From positions 310,001 through 374,000 of the forward strand of contig JADDOH010023145.1 in NCBI GenBank assembly GCA_016648135.1: a DNA stretch of 64,000 nucleotides. The letters run 5' to 3'. Position 1 is the first letter of the stretch. Each line of letters starts with the position of its first letter. This stretch comes from Agrypnia vestita. Taxonomy: Eukaryota; Arthropoda; Insecta; Trichoptera; Phryganeidae. Both the position numbers and the translations under genes were made by a program. Positions 29,963 through 40,779 of this stretch are shown piece after piece. The notes beneath the pieces are model-generated. The model was given only the letters and a program-made list of their open reading frames with translations, did not search any database and was not told where the DNA came from.

Positions 29963-30700
29963 TATTAATGTTAAAAATATATACAGAAGGAAAAAAATCA
30001 ATAAGTCTTGTCGATACTTTTGGTCCATGAAGGCCAATAGAAATGCTGTAATAGGGATTATGCTTATTTTATACTAAATCATTTTTTATTGGTTTATTGG
30101 CAGCTTTTAAAACGCCATTGGATAAATAATAAAAACAGTCTTTAAAAACGATAAAATATTAATCACATTTTTTTATGTATAGCGTTAAAATATTTATGTT
30201 GAATTCTTCCGAGGCTGGTAGAACCAAATCATCCCTGGAAGACTAACTACTATTACTCGTATGTGGGTTTATCAAATTGAATAGTAATAATTTTTTAGAT
30301 TTACACGACACCTTCTTTGTGTGAAAATTTGAAAAGAAACTGATAAATTACATCAGTTTGACTTTGGCCTTATTATAGGAATGTTAATTAAAATATTTAT
30401 TATTGCTGAATTACATTTTTTAGAGGTATTTGTGGCGTGTTGTCACCAATTTAGAGAAGTTAGAGGGAGAAGTTCGCCTCTGCCACACGGTTTCTTCCGT
30501 ATTACGAGAAGTGTCACAGTGAAAGTTTATGTATGAATGTAGTATAAGAATGATAAGCAAAGCAAGCCCGGCACACATGTAATCAGGAACTCATATAGTT
30601 AGATTATAAGATTACAGGATAAGTCTAGAAGAGAATGGCGGAGTGGGAGAGCGGATTGACCTACGTATGTCGTTTGAAAGCATTAATCACCATAGCTACA
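29963..30700. other. Unassigned intergenic DNA
   Basis: AT-rich to about 30430, then moderate GC. No gene recognised. Confidence 0.35.
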
Positions 30701-30800
30701 ACAGTCGAAGGTGTGCTTGAGAAAACGTATGAAAGTGAACGAGGTAAGAGTGGTATGTCAGGACAGAAGTCATTGCGGCGTTAGTTAGTTATTCAACAAC
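30701..30800 (+). pseudogene. RTE-like LINE scrap
   Basis: GTGGTATGTCAGGACAGAAG followed by TCATTGCGGCG and GTTAGTTAGT corresponds to the last codons (VVCQDRR) and the TTAG tail of the 32.9-kb LINE. The preceding sequence is only weakly similar. Confidence 0.45.
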
Positions 30801-31230
30801 AAGCGTTTCGGGAAGAGGTTGTTAATGTTTTAACATTCGGTTCATGCTAAACGGTGTGAACCCATAGGTGGACATCACTGGTAAAAATCACAAATAAGTC
30901 GCTCACTCACGCTCACGCCACAGGGCCGTAAACGATCTAGCTGATTAAATTTAAAAATTATACTATATACAAACAATAACAACAGCGCCCAGAAAATATG
31001 CAATTCTCATAACACCATTTTTAAACGACTCAGTGTCGTCATTGCTATTGGTTAAATATCACTTGGAAACCGCCATATTAGCTTTTGATTGGTGATACGT
31101 GACTTCACGGTGTGAAAATACTCTGTTGCATGATGCGTGCGCATTTCGTTGCACCCTAAAATTTCACTCTCAGCGTGCCTAAGGAAGAATCAATAAAATA
31201 AAAATGGAAAAGGTTTTTTAAAATTTATTT
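30801..31230. other. Unassigned intergenic DNA
   Basis: Moderate GC. ATTGCTATTGGTTAAAT near 31040 contains a CCAAT-box-like word on the minus strand, but no gene follows. Confidence 0.3.
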
Positions 31231-31234
31231 TTAA

Positions 31235-31720
31235 TTATTTATTTATTAATCACTGGGCCTTTACAGTACAAGAAAGTTACGTTACATTAGTTAAGTTACA
31301 TTTTTATATACCTAACACAAAACACGTTATAAAGTAAATAATAAAAATATATAATAAAAAATTATAATAAAATATATATATAATAAAAAAATAATAAAAT
31401 AATAAATAATAGAAATACAACATATTTAAGAGAAATGAACAATAGAAACATGTCGACAAGCTGTACAAGGCTTGGCACGATCTATAACTAACAATAGAAA
31501 ATATGTATAAATTTAATGAATAAAAAAAACTAAATATATAAATAAATAATAGATAGTACAAAAGCAAACAGTAATAATTAGAAACCTTAAACAAATTAAT
31601 AATAAAGTAAAATTAAGATAATTAAACCAGATAAATAAGATAATAAGATAAAATAAACCAAAAAAATAAATATAAAAGATAAAGTTAAAACATATTTAAA
31701 AGGCAAATGAACAATAATTA
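31235..31720 (-). repeat. LINE 3' UTR, minus strand, very AT-rich
   Basis: On the minus strand it ends with CTGTAAAGGCCCAGTGATTA and TAAATAAATAATTA (about 31235-31265), as at 11.67 and 16.9-17.19 kb. Within it the word ACATATTTAARAG...AAATGAACAATA is repeated (about 31420 and 31690). The 96-codon frame is low-complexity and not a gene. Confidence 0.5.
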
Positions 31721-32339
31721 GAACAGGATGGAGTTTAAAATAAATAAATATATATAATTCAGGGGTACAAAACATAAATAAAAATTTAGTCCATTAAACT
31801 GTAATTAATTCTACTGGTGTATTCTAAGTCTTAAGTAATTCTTTAATTCGAGTATACTCTTACAATGAAAAATGTGTAATAGGTTTATTTTAAAGATTTC
31901 AATTTGCATACCGCAGCTTCCCTTCGGAACCGGAAGAAGCCACCGGGTCACGGGCGTTCGAGTATATTCGTATAGCGATACGGGGCTCTGCCGGCTGCTG
32001 CAATCTTATTGAAGTCTCGATGTTCAATAATCACAGCGGATATCTGGGGAGCGTATTATGTTCCTCACACAAAGTTTCAAGCTGATGTAAACTTCCATTT
32101 GCTTGTGATACTGTTTTGAAACATTACAAGTCGTGTACACCAGATGAACCGGTGCTTTCTATAGCACAACAGGAATACTAAGAACGTATTACAGTAAAAG
32201 CGCAAGGTTAAGAGAATGAAGGCGTCCCTATACATAAGGTCTATAAGTACATCTTGTCACAAAGTGATTTTATTGTTTTAAAATTGTCTAAATAACAGTA
32301 TGCACCGTGCGCGGTATTTTTCATGATGACAACCCAATC
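31721..32339. other. Unassigned intergenic DNA
   Basis: AT-rich, GC rising at 31900-32060. No gene found. Confidence 0.35.
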
Positions 32340-32963
32340 TTGCCGAAAAAGGACAAAATGTGGAAAAAGGGTCGATAAGTGACTGCCGGGAATAGGGTGA
32401 ACGGTGCTTTGAATGCAATAATTTCTAATAGAAATATGTCTACCGAGGCAAAACTGGCGGTACATAATGGAGTTCTGGTACCGACACTAATGTATGGAAG
32501 TGAAGCCTGGAGCTGGCAGAAGAGGAACGAAAGTAGATTGAATGCAGTGGAGATGAGGTCCCTTAGACGTATGTGTGGTAAATCCATGTATGATAGAGTA
32601 AAGAATGAAGATATTAGGAATGAATGTAAAGCTGATCGTAGCATAATACAGAGAATAAAAATAGGGTCGCTCAGGTGGTTTGGGCATGTTGAGCGAATGA
32701 ATGAGGAAAGAATGGTAAGAAAGATATATGATGCAAGTGTTGACGGCGCCAGAAAAAGAGGGCGACCACGGAAGACGTGGCATGACCAGATTAACCAGAT
32801 ACTGGAAGATGGTCCTGTTAGAAGTCTGAACAACCGTCGAGCTTGCATGCGAAGATGTATGAATGTAGACGAAGCGAAAGTTGTATGTCAGGACAGAAGA
32901 GTATGGCGCTCTATCCTCTCTGCCTACCCCCTCGGGGAAACGGCGTGATGGTAAGTAAGTAAG
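32340..32963 (+). pseudogene. RTE-like LINE, best preserved C-terminal frame (189 codons)
   Basis: The longest real reading frame of the window runs 32379-32948. Motifs in order: VTAGNRVNGALNAI (residues 1-14), LVPTLMYGSEAWSWQKR (33-49), NAVEMRSLRRMCG (55-67), GSLRWFGHVERM (96-107), GARKRGRPRKTWHDQI (123-138) and ILSAYPLGETA at the end. This is the region after the reverse transcriptase core of a LINE found across Lepidoptera and often labelled RTE-type. No catalytic residues are included. The frame does not start at a real initiator: GTG at 32379 directly follows an in-frame TAA. The copy is 5'-truncated and ends in GTAAGTAAGTAAGT (32949-32963). The two large minus-strand frames here are antisense shadows. 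Confidence 0.85.
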
Positions 32964-33420
32964 TTCATCTGATAGCAACAAATATGACGGAAGCCGACAG
33001 TATGACGATGTCACTTGGATTGATTTGAGTAAACAAAGAAATGTAAAATTAATGTTCATAATTGGCAAAAAAATTTCTGATAATTTCACTAAATGTTTTT
33101 TATGTCCTGTAATTTTTTTTGCGCATAGTCCTTTTTTATAGTGACGCCTTCAGATATCTATACAAAGTTGTGTACAGTTGTGTGAGCGGAGATGTATATC
33201 TTCGAGTCACAGTTCCTGCTCATCCGATTATTAGGAGTTAATACGAATATTTTGCGTTAGCACCATTTTTGTTACTCGGACGTTTCATAATAGGTATTTC
33301 AAAAAGGTTTCAAAAATAGCTGAAAAATGTATCCAAAACATTGGTGTGTGATGTTTACCATGTAATTCCCTGATTTCAATAAAATATTTTTATATTATTG
33401 TTATACTTATGTTGAATTGA
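32964..33420. other. Unassigned intergenic DNA
   Basis: No gene or repeat recognised. Confidence 0.35.
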
Positions 33421-33737
33421 AATTATTTTATAAATAGAAATCATTCCAAAAAAAAACACCCAAGACCGACAATACAAGAATTTTAAACATTTAAAGTAAT
33501 ATCGTACGGCAGGTTCATATAAAAACAAGCTGTGAAAAAAATATTATCACCTTGTATTTTGTAAAATTTAGTTTGCTGTTTACCCTGAGGAAGGAATGGT
33601 AGTTCCGAAACCAGTTGGTGTTTCTTAAAATATAGTGGTTGAAACCAAGTGAATTTGTGTTTAACTTAATTTAAAATATTTTAACATTGTACTTTAAAAC
33701 TAAGTGTCACACATACTAGGATTGTTAGAACTGTTGA
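33421..33737. other. AT-rich block with a possible Penelope-type 3' word
   Basis: CCCTGAGGAAGGAATGGTAG, TTCCGAAACC at 33590-33625 resembles the CTTCTTCAGGA.../GGTTTCGG words in the Penelope-like ends at 34.9 and 40.9 kb. Weak, by eye only. Confidence 0.25.
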
Positions 33738-34170
33738 TCATTTGTGTGTTAAAAAATAAAAACACAAAAAACACATAAATAAACCCTGTTGTGTATTATG
33801 CAGTGTAAATAAATTATACATCGAGAGAGGCTTTTCCCTGCACCGCCCCTGGCCCCGCGCGAGATGGGACGCAGGATAGAGTTTCGGATTTCCATTTATA
33901 TTAGATTTGATTGTAGGGACAAACACGCCGCATGCCTTCCTCCGGATCTGTCTCGTCGTATCACGAAACTTTTGCTGCTTACTCGCATACACCATTTTAA
34001 TACCAGGCTATAACTTCAAAATGGCTGACGGATGTCACGTGGTTAGGGCGGGAAGACGCACAGACGCCGGACGCTGTTTTCTACCATCGATTCTTGAATC
34101 GTTTCGTAATTCTCCCTCTTTGAGAAAATTTGTATTAATCACATATTTTAATGTAGAGGTATGCTGTTAA
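33738..34170 (-). other. GC-richer region with unrecognised open frames
   Basis: On the minus strand ATG at 33995 opens an 85-codon frame, MVYASKQQKFRDTTRQIRRK, then ACGVFVPTIKSNINGN; the basic, well-mixed first 50 residues look more protein-like than neighbouring frames. On the plus strand a second frame (33907-34170) overlaps it completely. Base composition is higher in GC (33830-34090) than the surroundings. I do not recognise a domain. It could be a host first exon or the start of a TE gene; the call is low confidence. Confidence 0.25.
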
Positions 34171-34389
34171 ATTATAAGCTGCTAAGTAGGAGCGGGTTCT
34201 GTAAAACAAATAATTTTGGAAATCAAGAAAACTAGAATACGCGACTTTCCTTTGGTAAGTACTTCGACAAGGTATGGGTTATTATAAGAATGAAAAATAA
34301 TTAATATAAAATGTTCAGTAATCTGGGAACGTAATCTTTGAATAGGCGGTATTCTTATATTACTATTTAAGTAGTACGTTCATAAATCT

Positions 34390-34600
34390 ACCATCAAACA
34401 TAAAATTTCATCGTCTGTCCGTCTGTTTGTCTGTTCGTAACTTCGTGTAACGTCCGTAATTTCGATCGAATTCACGGCTAAAAGACAAATTAAACGGCCG
34501 GAGATGGGTCTTAAACGCCCTGGGTCAGCTAACCCGAACCGGCCGCCACACACATGGCGCTACCGCCGCCTTTCCGTGGACCGGTAAAAATATACTATAA
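34390..34600 (+). repeat. GTCTGTC-type dispersed repeat, copy 2
   Basis: CGTCTGTCCGTCTGTTTGTC, GTAACTTCGTGTAACGTCC, GTAATTTCGATCGAATTCAC and GGCTAAAAGACAAA mirror the order at 17.58-17.69 kb. The GC-rich 3' part (ACCGGCCGCCACACACATGG) is not shared. Confidence 0.5.
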
Positions 34601-34817
34601 ATACGTAATAGGGTTTAGCAAAGACGCGAACTATTTCATGTTCCACCCAGCACAATCGCCAGGGTTATTTTAAACCCATTAACTGTCGGCAGGAAAATAT
34701 TTAAAAAATGTTCAAATATTTTGATAAACGTCGTTATTACTATTTCATGGGTGTCGGTTATAAATAAGTAAATTCTTCTTCAAATGTAGCAAATTTAGTT
34801 TGTGGTAACATAATTAT

Positions 34818-34996
34818 AATTAATATAAATTAACTTTGTTTAAACCACTTATTTATTGAAAAAAATCAACATGTTTCAAAGCCAATGGCTTCTTCATCAG
34901 GAAAACAAAAATAATATTTAAAAATCGAAGTATAGATCAAAATATTAAAAAGTTATATAAATAAGTGGTTTAAACAAAGTTAATTTATATTAATTT
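34818..34996. mobile_element. Penelope-like terminal foldback
   Basis: About 38-bp arms (34818-34856, 34957-34996) are inverted and nearly perfect, with TTAACTTTGTTTAAACCACT on the left. The spacer holds ATGTTTCAAAGCCAATGGC and TTCTTCATCAGGA. The AAACCACTT arm and the CTTCWTCAGGA word are shared with the Penelope-like fragment at 40.86 kb, so I read it as a short end of such an element. Confidence 0.5.
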
Positions 34997-35995
34997 AAAT
35001 AAGTAAATACTTATTCTTTAGGAACCGGCATGTAAAAATACCGTCATTATTGATGAGTTACAGCTAGTTATATAATATTAACAATTGTTATCAATTTTAA
35101 ACATATATTTTTAATTTAGACATTTTTTGCTCCATTCTTATTACATTCTGGCATTTCATTAAAGATTTTTATTGCACGGATTTGGACTAATCCTGAGGTA
35201 GTTTTATTCTATCTCTTCATCTGACATTACTTTCTTGTTCATGTCTCTTCACGTCAATTTTTCTACTCAATTCTACGATGTTTCCAGGGAGAATTTTCAA
35301 ATAAATACCATAATATTAAAATATATTATTTGTCTAAAGGTCATCATATTGATTGATTTTAACATTGTTCATATCCGAGTAGGTATACATATTTTCCTTA
35401 ATGTTAATCTAATAGCTTTATTGTGAAGTTTTTATAATTTATGGTTATATATATATTTTTCAATATAATATTAATTATAATCCAATACGACGCTTGTGAA
35501 CAAGAGTCGTGGTACTTTACACAACATTTGTTTTTAATTTATTTTTAAAGATTGATAAATTTTTTCACATTTTTATGTATGTATGTAGCTCTAATTCATA
35601 AATAAACAATATAAATATAGGACGGCACTCAGTCATGCTTATATTTTTTCAAAAAAATACCAGCTACGAGAAATAATATCAGACAGTACTTTAAAAGTAC
35701 TTTGTCAAAGTAATAATAGTAGACAATACTGTTTAACGTCAATGGTAACTTATAAATAAAAATTATTTTCAGAAATTTTATTTTATGAATTAATTTAATT
35801 CTTAATAGTAGGAATTTTAATTAATTTACCGACCAATTATTAAAAGTGCTTGCTTTGAAAAAACGTAATTATTCAAGTACGAAAATAGATTTTTTATAAG
35901 CTATTATTCAAATGTTTCCTTATAAACAACGGTGATAATGATTTATGGCTTTCTAAATAATTAAACAAGTTTATTTGTTAGTTTACAAAATAATT
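34997..35995. other. Unassigned AT-rich DNA
   Basis: No gene. The 63-codon frame at 35235 is low-complexity. Confidence 0.35.
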
Positions 35996-35999
35996 TTGC

Positions 36000-36412
36000 G
36001 TAAAGTAGTGTTTTTATGGAAGTGAAACTTGTAGTACATCCACGAATAATGCTTTTTAATAACTTCGGAAAGAAAAACTTGCGCCGCTTATGTGGACGCG
36101 TGTAGGATGGAGGAGTGTGAAATATCCGGTAAAATGATGAACTTTGCAGTCTATTCAAGAAGTCCAGACTCAGTACAGGATATGTAAGGATACGACGACT
36201 GAGACGGGGGGAACACCTGCCATGGGTGCATGATTTAAGAATTCCGGAAAGGATATTCGATGGAAATCCAACGAAGAAAAGTCTGATTGGCAAAAATAAG
36301 GTTCCGCCAGAAATACAATGTGAGGAAGGATACCACGGACCTCCTGCTATAGGATCGAGAATCATGGAGGCAGCAAATTGAGGAGGATAGGCTCGATTTA
36401 AGCTAAGCGCCT
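36000..36412 (+). pseudogene. Non-LTR retrotransposon C terminus, degraded
   Basis: Across several plus-strand frames one can read VYGSETCS, LRKKNLRRLCGRV, DGGV*NIR*NDELCSLF, YVRIRRLRRGEHLPWVHDL, RIPERIFDGNPTKKSLIGKN, and GSRIMEAAN. They follow the order of a LINE C terminus (YGSExW, LRRICG, WRIRYNxELY, RLRWAGHVxRM, PKKIFDGNPxGRRPIGRP, W...A). Stops and frameshifts are frequent. The 134-codon minus-strand frame over it (36365-35961) is antisense. Confidence 0.7.
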
Positions 36413-37404
36413 GAAGATAATAATAATTTAGATATTTCGCCTTTCATCGTCATTATGCAATTAAAAAAAAAAGTGTCATATTTTATATATTTTTTTTTGT
36501 TAAAATTATAATCAGTAGATCCATAAACTTTTTGAAAAACATAAGATTTAAAAAATAAGATATAATAACACGACATGATATAACCTACGAAAAGTAGAGA
36601 AATTAGTTCACCCTTCATATTTTCTGGCAGTTTATAATAAGAGTAGTCAGATAACTTTTCTATGCCGGATATATGCGATACAAATATTTATAGCATTGAC
36701 TTTGTTTAAACCTTTGATTATTTTAATGTCTACCAGTTTCAATACCGCTGTATCTTTGTACGGATTTGCACATGCATCCTGACAGAGATACAGTGGTGTT
36801 GAAACCTGTAGACGTTAAAAACAATGAATGTGGTTTTTAGTTTGTTTTTTGGAATGTATAAATATTTTTTCGATAGACATCTCGTAGATAGATGGCATGT
36901 ATCTTTCTAATTAATTTATGTAATTCCTTTTAAAAATAATTTATATTGTGTCGAATTAGTATATTTTGTCACGTTTAGTAAATATCGCATCTCTGTTGTT
37001 TTAACCAAAATCAAAACCGCAAATTTCAACCCTTAGTTGAACATTAACTAAATTTCAATCTATTTTAACTGAATAACGTCGAAAATGATGTTCCAGACGG
37101 AATCACCGAAAATCCTATACACCTATATGGCAACAAACCCAAACCACCACACCGGATAAAACCATAACATGCCGCTGTTAATTGGCAGCGTTAATTCGTT
37201 CAAGCATCGACGTGTATAGTACATACTCGAGGAAAGTACGCTGAAACAGTTTGCAAAATAGTTTTGCCATGAATGCCTCAGATATTTATCGTTGTCTTGG
37301 AGCAGAGACTATTCGACGTTGTAGGTTAAATACTCTTTCTCTCTCTGGTTATTCGATTATGTTGGGTCGTTTATTTAGACGATCAGTTATATTAATTAAC
37401 TAAT
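36413..37404. other. Unassigned AT-rich DNA
   Basis: ATATTTATAGCATTGACTTTG at 36687 resembles a word at 58378; both are followed by similar AT-rich DNA and a later GAAAC motif, possibly short Penelope-like ends. No gene recognised. Confidence 0.3.
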
Positions 37405-38515
37405 CCTGGGCAGCGACGTCCCTAGGTAAAGGGTGTCTCCCTGGGCAAATTGTAAAATGCCGCCCCGACTATTTTTATCGTTCTTCCAATACTTTTTTTA
37501 TATATTCATTACAAAAATGAACTCGCCCACCAACACAGATAAATTTGGTGGATGAATTTGGCAGTATCATTGACAAACAATGTACTTTTATTGTTTGAAT
37601 CGTGTTGGTCTTTGAAATTGAATTATTTTATTACCCGGTCTACTTCTTTTCCAGGTATATTAATTTACTAATCCATTACCAATTTTTACAAAATAAGTTA
37701 AGGGCTAGCTCATTGGTATTTGTTTATTTATTTTTTGAATGGTTCAAAAACAATGAAAAATACAGGACATGATATAGGTAATACAATTATAATAATATAA
37801 TAAGTTTAAATATATTTTATCACTTAAATGAAAACAGTAAATATAGAGATAAAAAGTGAAGGCTAAAACATACGAGTAAACAAGACAGAACTTCTTGTGT
37901 ATGTTTGTCTTGTGTAAGCATTGTCAAGGGATTATGGTGATGTGAGATAAATCAAAGATTTGCAATTAATTAATGTTTGTATTTATCACAAAAGTCACTA
38001 GAAACGAAAATAATTGGAGCACTATTCTTTGGTTCACAATAATTTCACACTAATCATTCACCTGTGGAATACTTAATACACTTAATATTCGTACGTCGAA
38101 CGTAGTTGCACTTATTTACTATTGAATGCTCGGTAGGTACTCTCTTATTTTATTGGTTTCTATGGGATCGCTTCTGTGTAATCGCTGAAACGTCAAAACA
38201 AACTGTTTGTCTTGATGGCGTCTTCTCACATATTATTTCAGACCTTTCCAGCCAATTTACAGTAAAATGTCCAGAGTGCTGAGAAATCCTCGATTACGTG
38301 AAATTCCTTCTGTTTCACAGTCTCCTTTTTTTTCCAGAATTTTTCCAAAATATTTTTTTTTGGAATGGAAGAATTTGACCCTTAAAGTGGCTATTAATGA
38401 TGGTTATTCTGCAAAATTTTACAAAAAATAATTTTTAAAGTCCGCCTCTAACTTGCCGCCCTTAGGCCACCACCCTTGTTTTTGCCCATGGGACGTCCCT
38501 AATTAGGCGAGGGGA
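37405..38515. mobile_element. Putative terminal-inverted-repeat element, about 1.1 kb
   Basis: The left side has GCGACGTCCCTAGGTAAAGG, then CCCTGGGCAAATTG and TGCCGCCCC. The right side, read inward, has TAGGGACGTCCCATGGGC, then AAGGGTGGTGGCC and GGGCGGCAAG. The words are in comparable order but the pairing is loose, and the target duplication is not clear. CAGNGNCGT/GGGC/GCCGCCC words recall hAT-type ends. A LINE 3' UTR is nested at 37715-37895. Confidence 0.4.
37715..37895 (-). repeat. CR1-like LINE 3' UTR
   Basis: It closely matches the UTR of the 15.06-15.56 kb LINE: ATGGTTCAAAAACAATGAAA, GACATGATATAGGTAATACA, ATCACTTAAATG and GGCTAAAACAT in the same order. Only the UTR is present. Confidence 0.75.
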
Positions 38516-39604
38516 CCTAACGTACTAAATATTTGCAATTGCGATGGTTTCATCGCTACCACACCATGAATACACATTTTTTGTGTTACCAGTGTTGATT
38601 TGTTGAATAACTGATTTTAGTACTGAGAAGTACCACTTCATGAAAAATAACTGATTTCAATCGATTTGTGACATGTTATCGGTCATAGTTGGGGTAGTGG
38701 CATATTATTGAATAATTAATTTAATTTCAATTGAGTTATATCCGTTAGGTTAGATTTTGTGTTTTTTTGTCAAATTATAAGTGTTTAGATATTTTTTTCG
38801 GTCCATTTTTTGCTGTCATCAAAAATATTATGTGTGCGCCCGTGCACGGCACGTGGCGATGGCGGAACACAATAAGGAATTTGATTAAGGATACAAGAGG
38901 AAAATGCATGGACTTACCTCCTAACTTCCCACTTTCTTCTCGTCCGCCGATTACCGGGCTGGTTCACTTTTTGGAGGAACGTCTCCCACTTCCGTTTTGT
39001 TATTTTTGTGTATGCGTCGTTTTGAGGTTTTACTTCTGATTTCGAACTTACCCACACAGCGGGCGTGTGTTGCGAACACGCTCGTGGCTTGTAGGTATTA
39101 ATTAGGTCCTGAATTTTAGGTAGGTAAGGAATTTTATAGTTTATATTCGGATGGGATTTACAGGAAGTCCGGTCAAGGAACAATGCCATGCGCCAACAGA
39201 TTATGTCAGCAATTCCCAAAACGTGCGCCGCAACATTTTAGGGTTGGCTCATTGGGGTGCATTACACCTTGTGAAAGGTTCATTTTCAGAAAATAAAAAC
39301 AACACTTCAATCCAATTTGTGACCTGAAGAAATTGATTTCTCTCGTGACGTGAAATCTGTTTTTGATGAGCATTTATCAACTTACTAACAGGTTTGACAA
39401 ATACTTCCTAGAAAATAATGTCAACAAGTTGACATGGATAAGCAAAAAAACAGAAATAAATGCGCACGGGGAAAAATTGGAACATGAATCGAACAAGTTT
39501 GAGAACCGCTGGGTAATCTCATGTCTGACGGCGGCAAAAAAACAGCCCAAGAATTTTTTATTATTGGCTTGATGAATTTGGCTTTAAAATTAAGAAAAAT
39601 GCTT
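38516..39604. other. Unassigned region with a 101-codon minus-strand frame
   Basis: A GC-richer core (38830-39090) carries the minus-strand frame 39219-38914, whose latter part (ACSQHTPAVWVSSKSEVKPQ, then AYTKITKRKWETFLQKVNQP) looks protein-like. Two GGTAAGT words on the minus strand (near 39050 and 38922) could be splice donors. There is no recognised domain. The plus-strand frame 38767-39039 overlaps it. Confidence 0.25.
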
Positions 39605-39718
39605 GTGCTATGAAAATAGGACTAACTTCCTGGCATTTTGGAATGGGGATCGAACCAGCGACCACTAGATCATCAGGCGAGAGTCTCAACCACTGGACCA
39701 ATAAGCTAATAAATTTAT
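39605..39718 (-). repeat. SINE family S1, minus strand
   Basis: The tRNA-like head reads AGCTTATTGGTCCAGTGGTT, GAGACTCTCGCC (A box) and CTGGTTCGATCCCC (B box), then the body AGTTAGTCCTATTTTCATAG, CACAAG. Other copies are at 43.66, 55.66 and 62.46 kb. Confidence 0.75.
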
Positions 39719-40462
39719 AACATAAAATTTAAATTTGATATTTAATGTTTCTAATTTCTAATAAAGTGTTCTCTGCAACACGTAATTACCATAATTATAG
39801 TAAAATGTGTTTGTAGGTCAACCGCTGAGAGCTTTTTTATGATCATTTCATTTTGTTGTCATATCTTCTGTTTTTATATGGAGCCAATGGTAGTGTAAAT
39901 GAGAGATAAATATATATTTTTGCACGAGTCATTCAAAACCTCTCGGCGGTTGACCCATTGTACCTACCATAATATTACACTAGGCCATCAAGGACTAGAT
40001 GATAATCTTCATATTAAAAAATAAAATAAAATATATGCTTTTTTCTTACTTATTTTTCATAGGAAAATATTCAATGCTCATATACCTACAACTTATAAAT
40101 TAAAACGACAGGAGGAGAGATTAATTAGATTGTAATAGATACAATGTACATGTAGTTAACGTAACGGAGCGACACGACAATTCAACCTCGCAATCGGCGG
40201 GCTGAAGTGGTTTATTTACTTGCCCATTTTGATTAAAGCTTAGCAAGGGAGCATTAGTGTTATTAGGTAAAGCGCCACAATGGGCTATGATGCCTCGTGC
40301 CGTGTATTGTTATACCAGATTAGTTTGGAGTTGGGTAGAATAAAAGACGCAAAAATCGAGAAACAAATAGTTTGCGTCACTTGCGAGTTCTAAAAACACT
40401 TAAAAAATAAATGTAAGACTTGCTCATTTACAAGTTATCAGGTAGGTACATAAAATAATACA
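39719..40462. other. Unassigned AT-rich DNA
   Basis: AACCGCTGAGAGCTTTTTTATG near 39820 and its approximate inverse near 39940 (AACCTCTCGGCGGTTGACCC) form a loose 130-bp inverted pair, possibly a MITE. No gene found. Confidence 0.4.
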
Positions 40463-40660
40463 TCTATTCTATAATAATATATAAAGAGGTAAAGTTTATG
40501 AGCATGTAAGTTTGGATGTAGGAGGTAATCTCCGAAACTACTCATCCGATTTCAAAAATTCTTTCACCAATATTTAGAATGGCCTTTCAGAGTGAAACTT
40601 TTTTACAACTAAAGTCGACGAAAGAACGGTCGAGCGAATGCTTTTCTTATGAACGCTGCA
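40463..40660 (+). mobile_element. Helitron-type 5' end
   Basis: It starts TCTATTCTATAATAATATAT after an A and runs through AAGAGGTAAAGTTT, GTAATCTCCGAAACTACT, CCGATTTCAAAAATTCTTTC. Helitron 5' ends begin with TC inserted after A, and these words are typical of insect Helitrons. No 3' end follows; the Penelope-like fragment begins soon after. Confidence 0.6.
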
Positions 40661-40779
40661 TGTAAGAGATAAATGAATGCTTTCTATGGAGAAGTTGTAA
40701 AACTCAAAAAGGCCTATAAAAAATCTACAACGAAATCTATATATATGTTAAAGTTAATTCACAAATTGATAAAATATGA

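Noticed and set aside
32487..33089. 200- and 175-codon minus-strand frames
   Set aside because: They are antisense to the well-supported LINE frame at 32379-32948.
35961..36365. 134-codon minus-strand frame
   Set aside because: Antisense of a degraded LINE C terminus that is readable on the plus strand.
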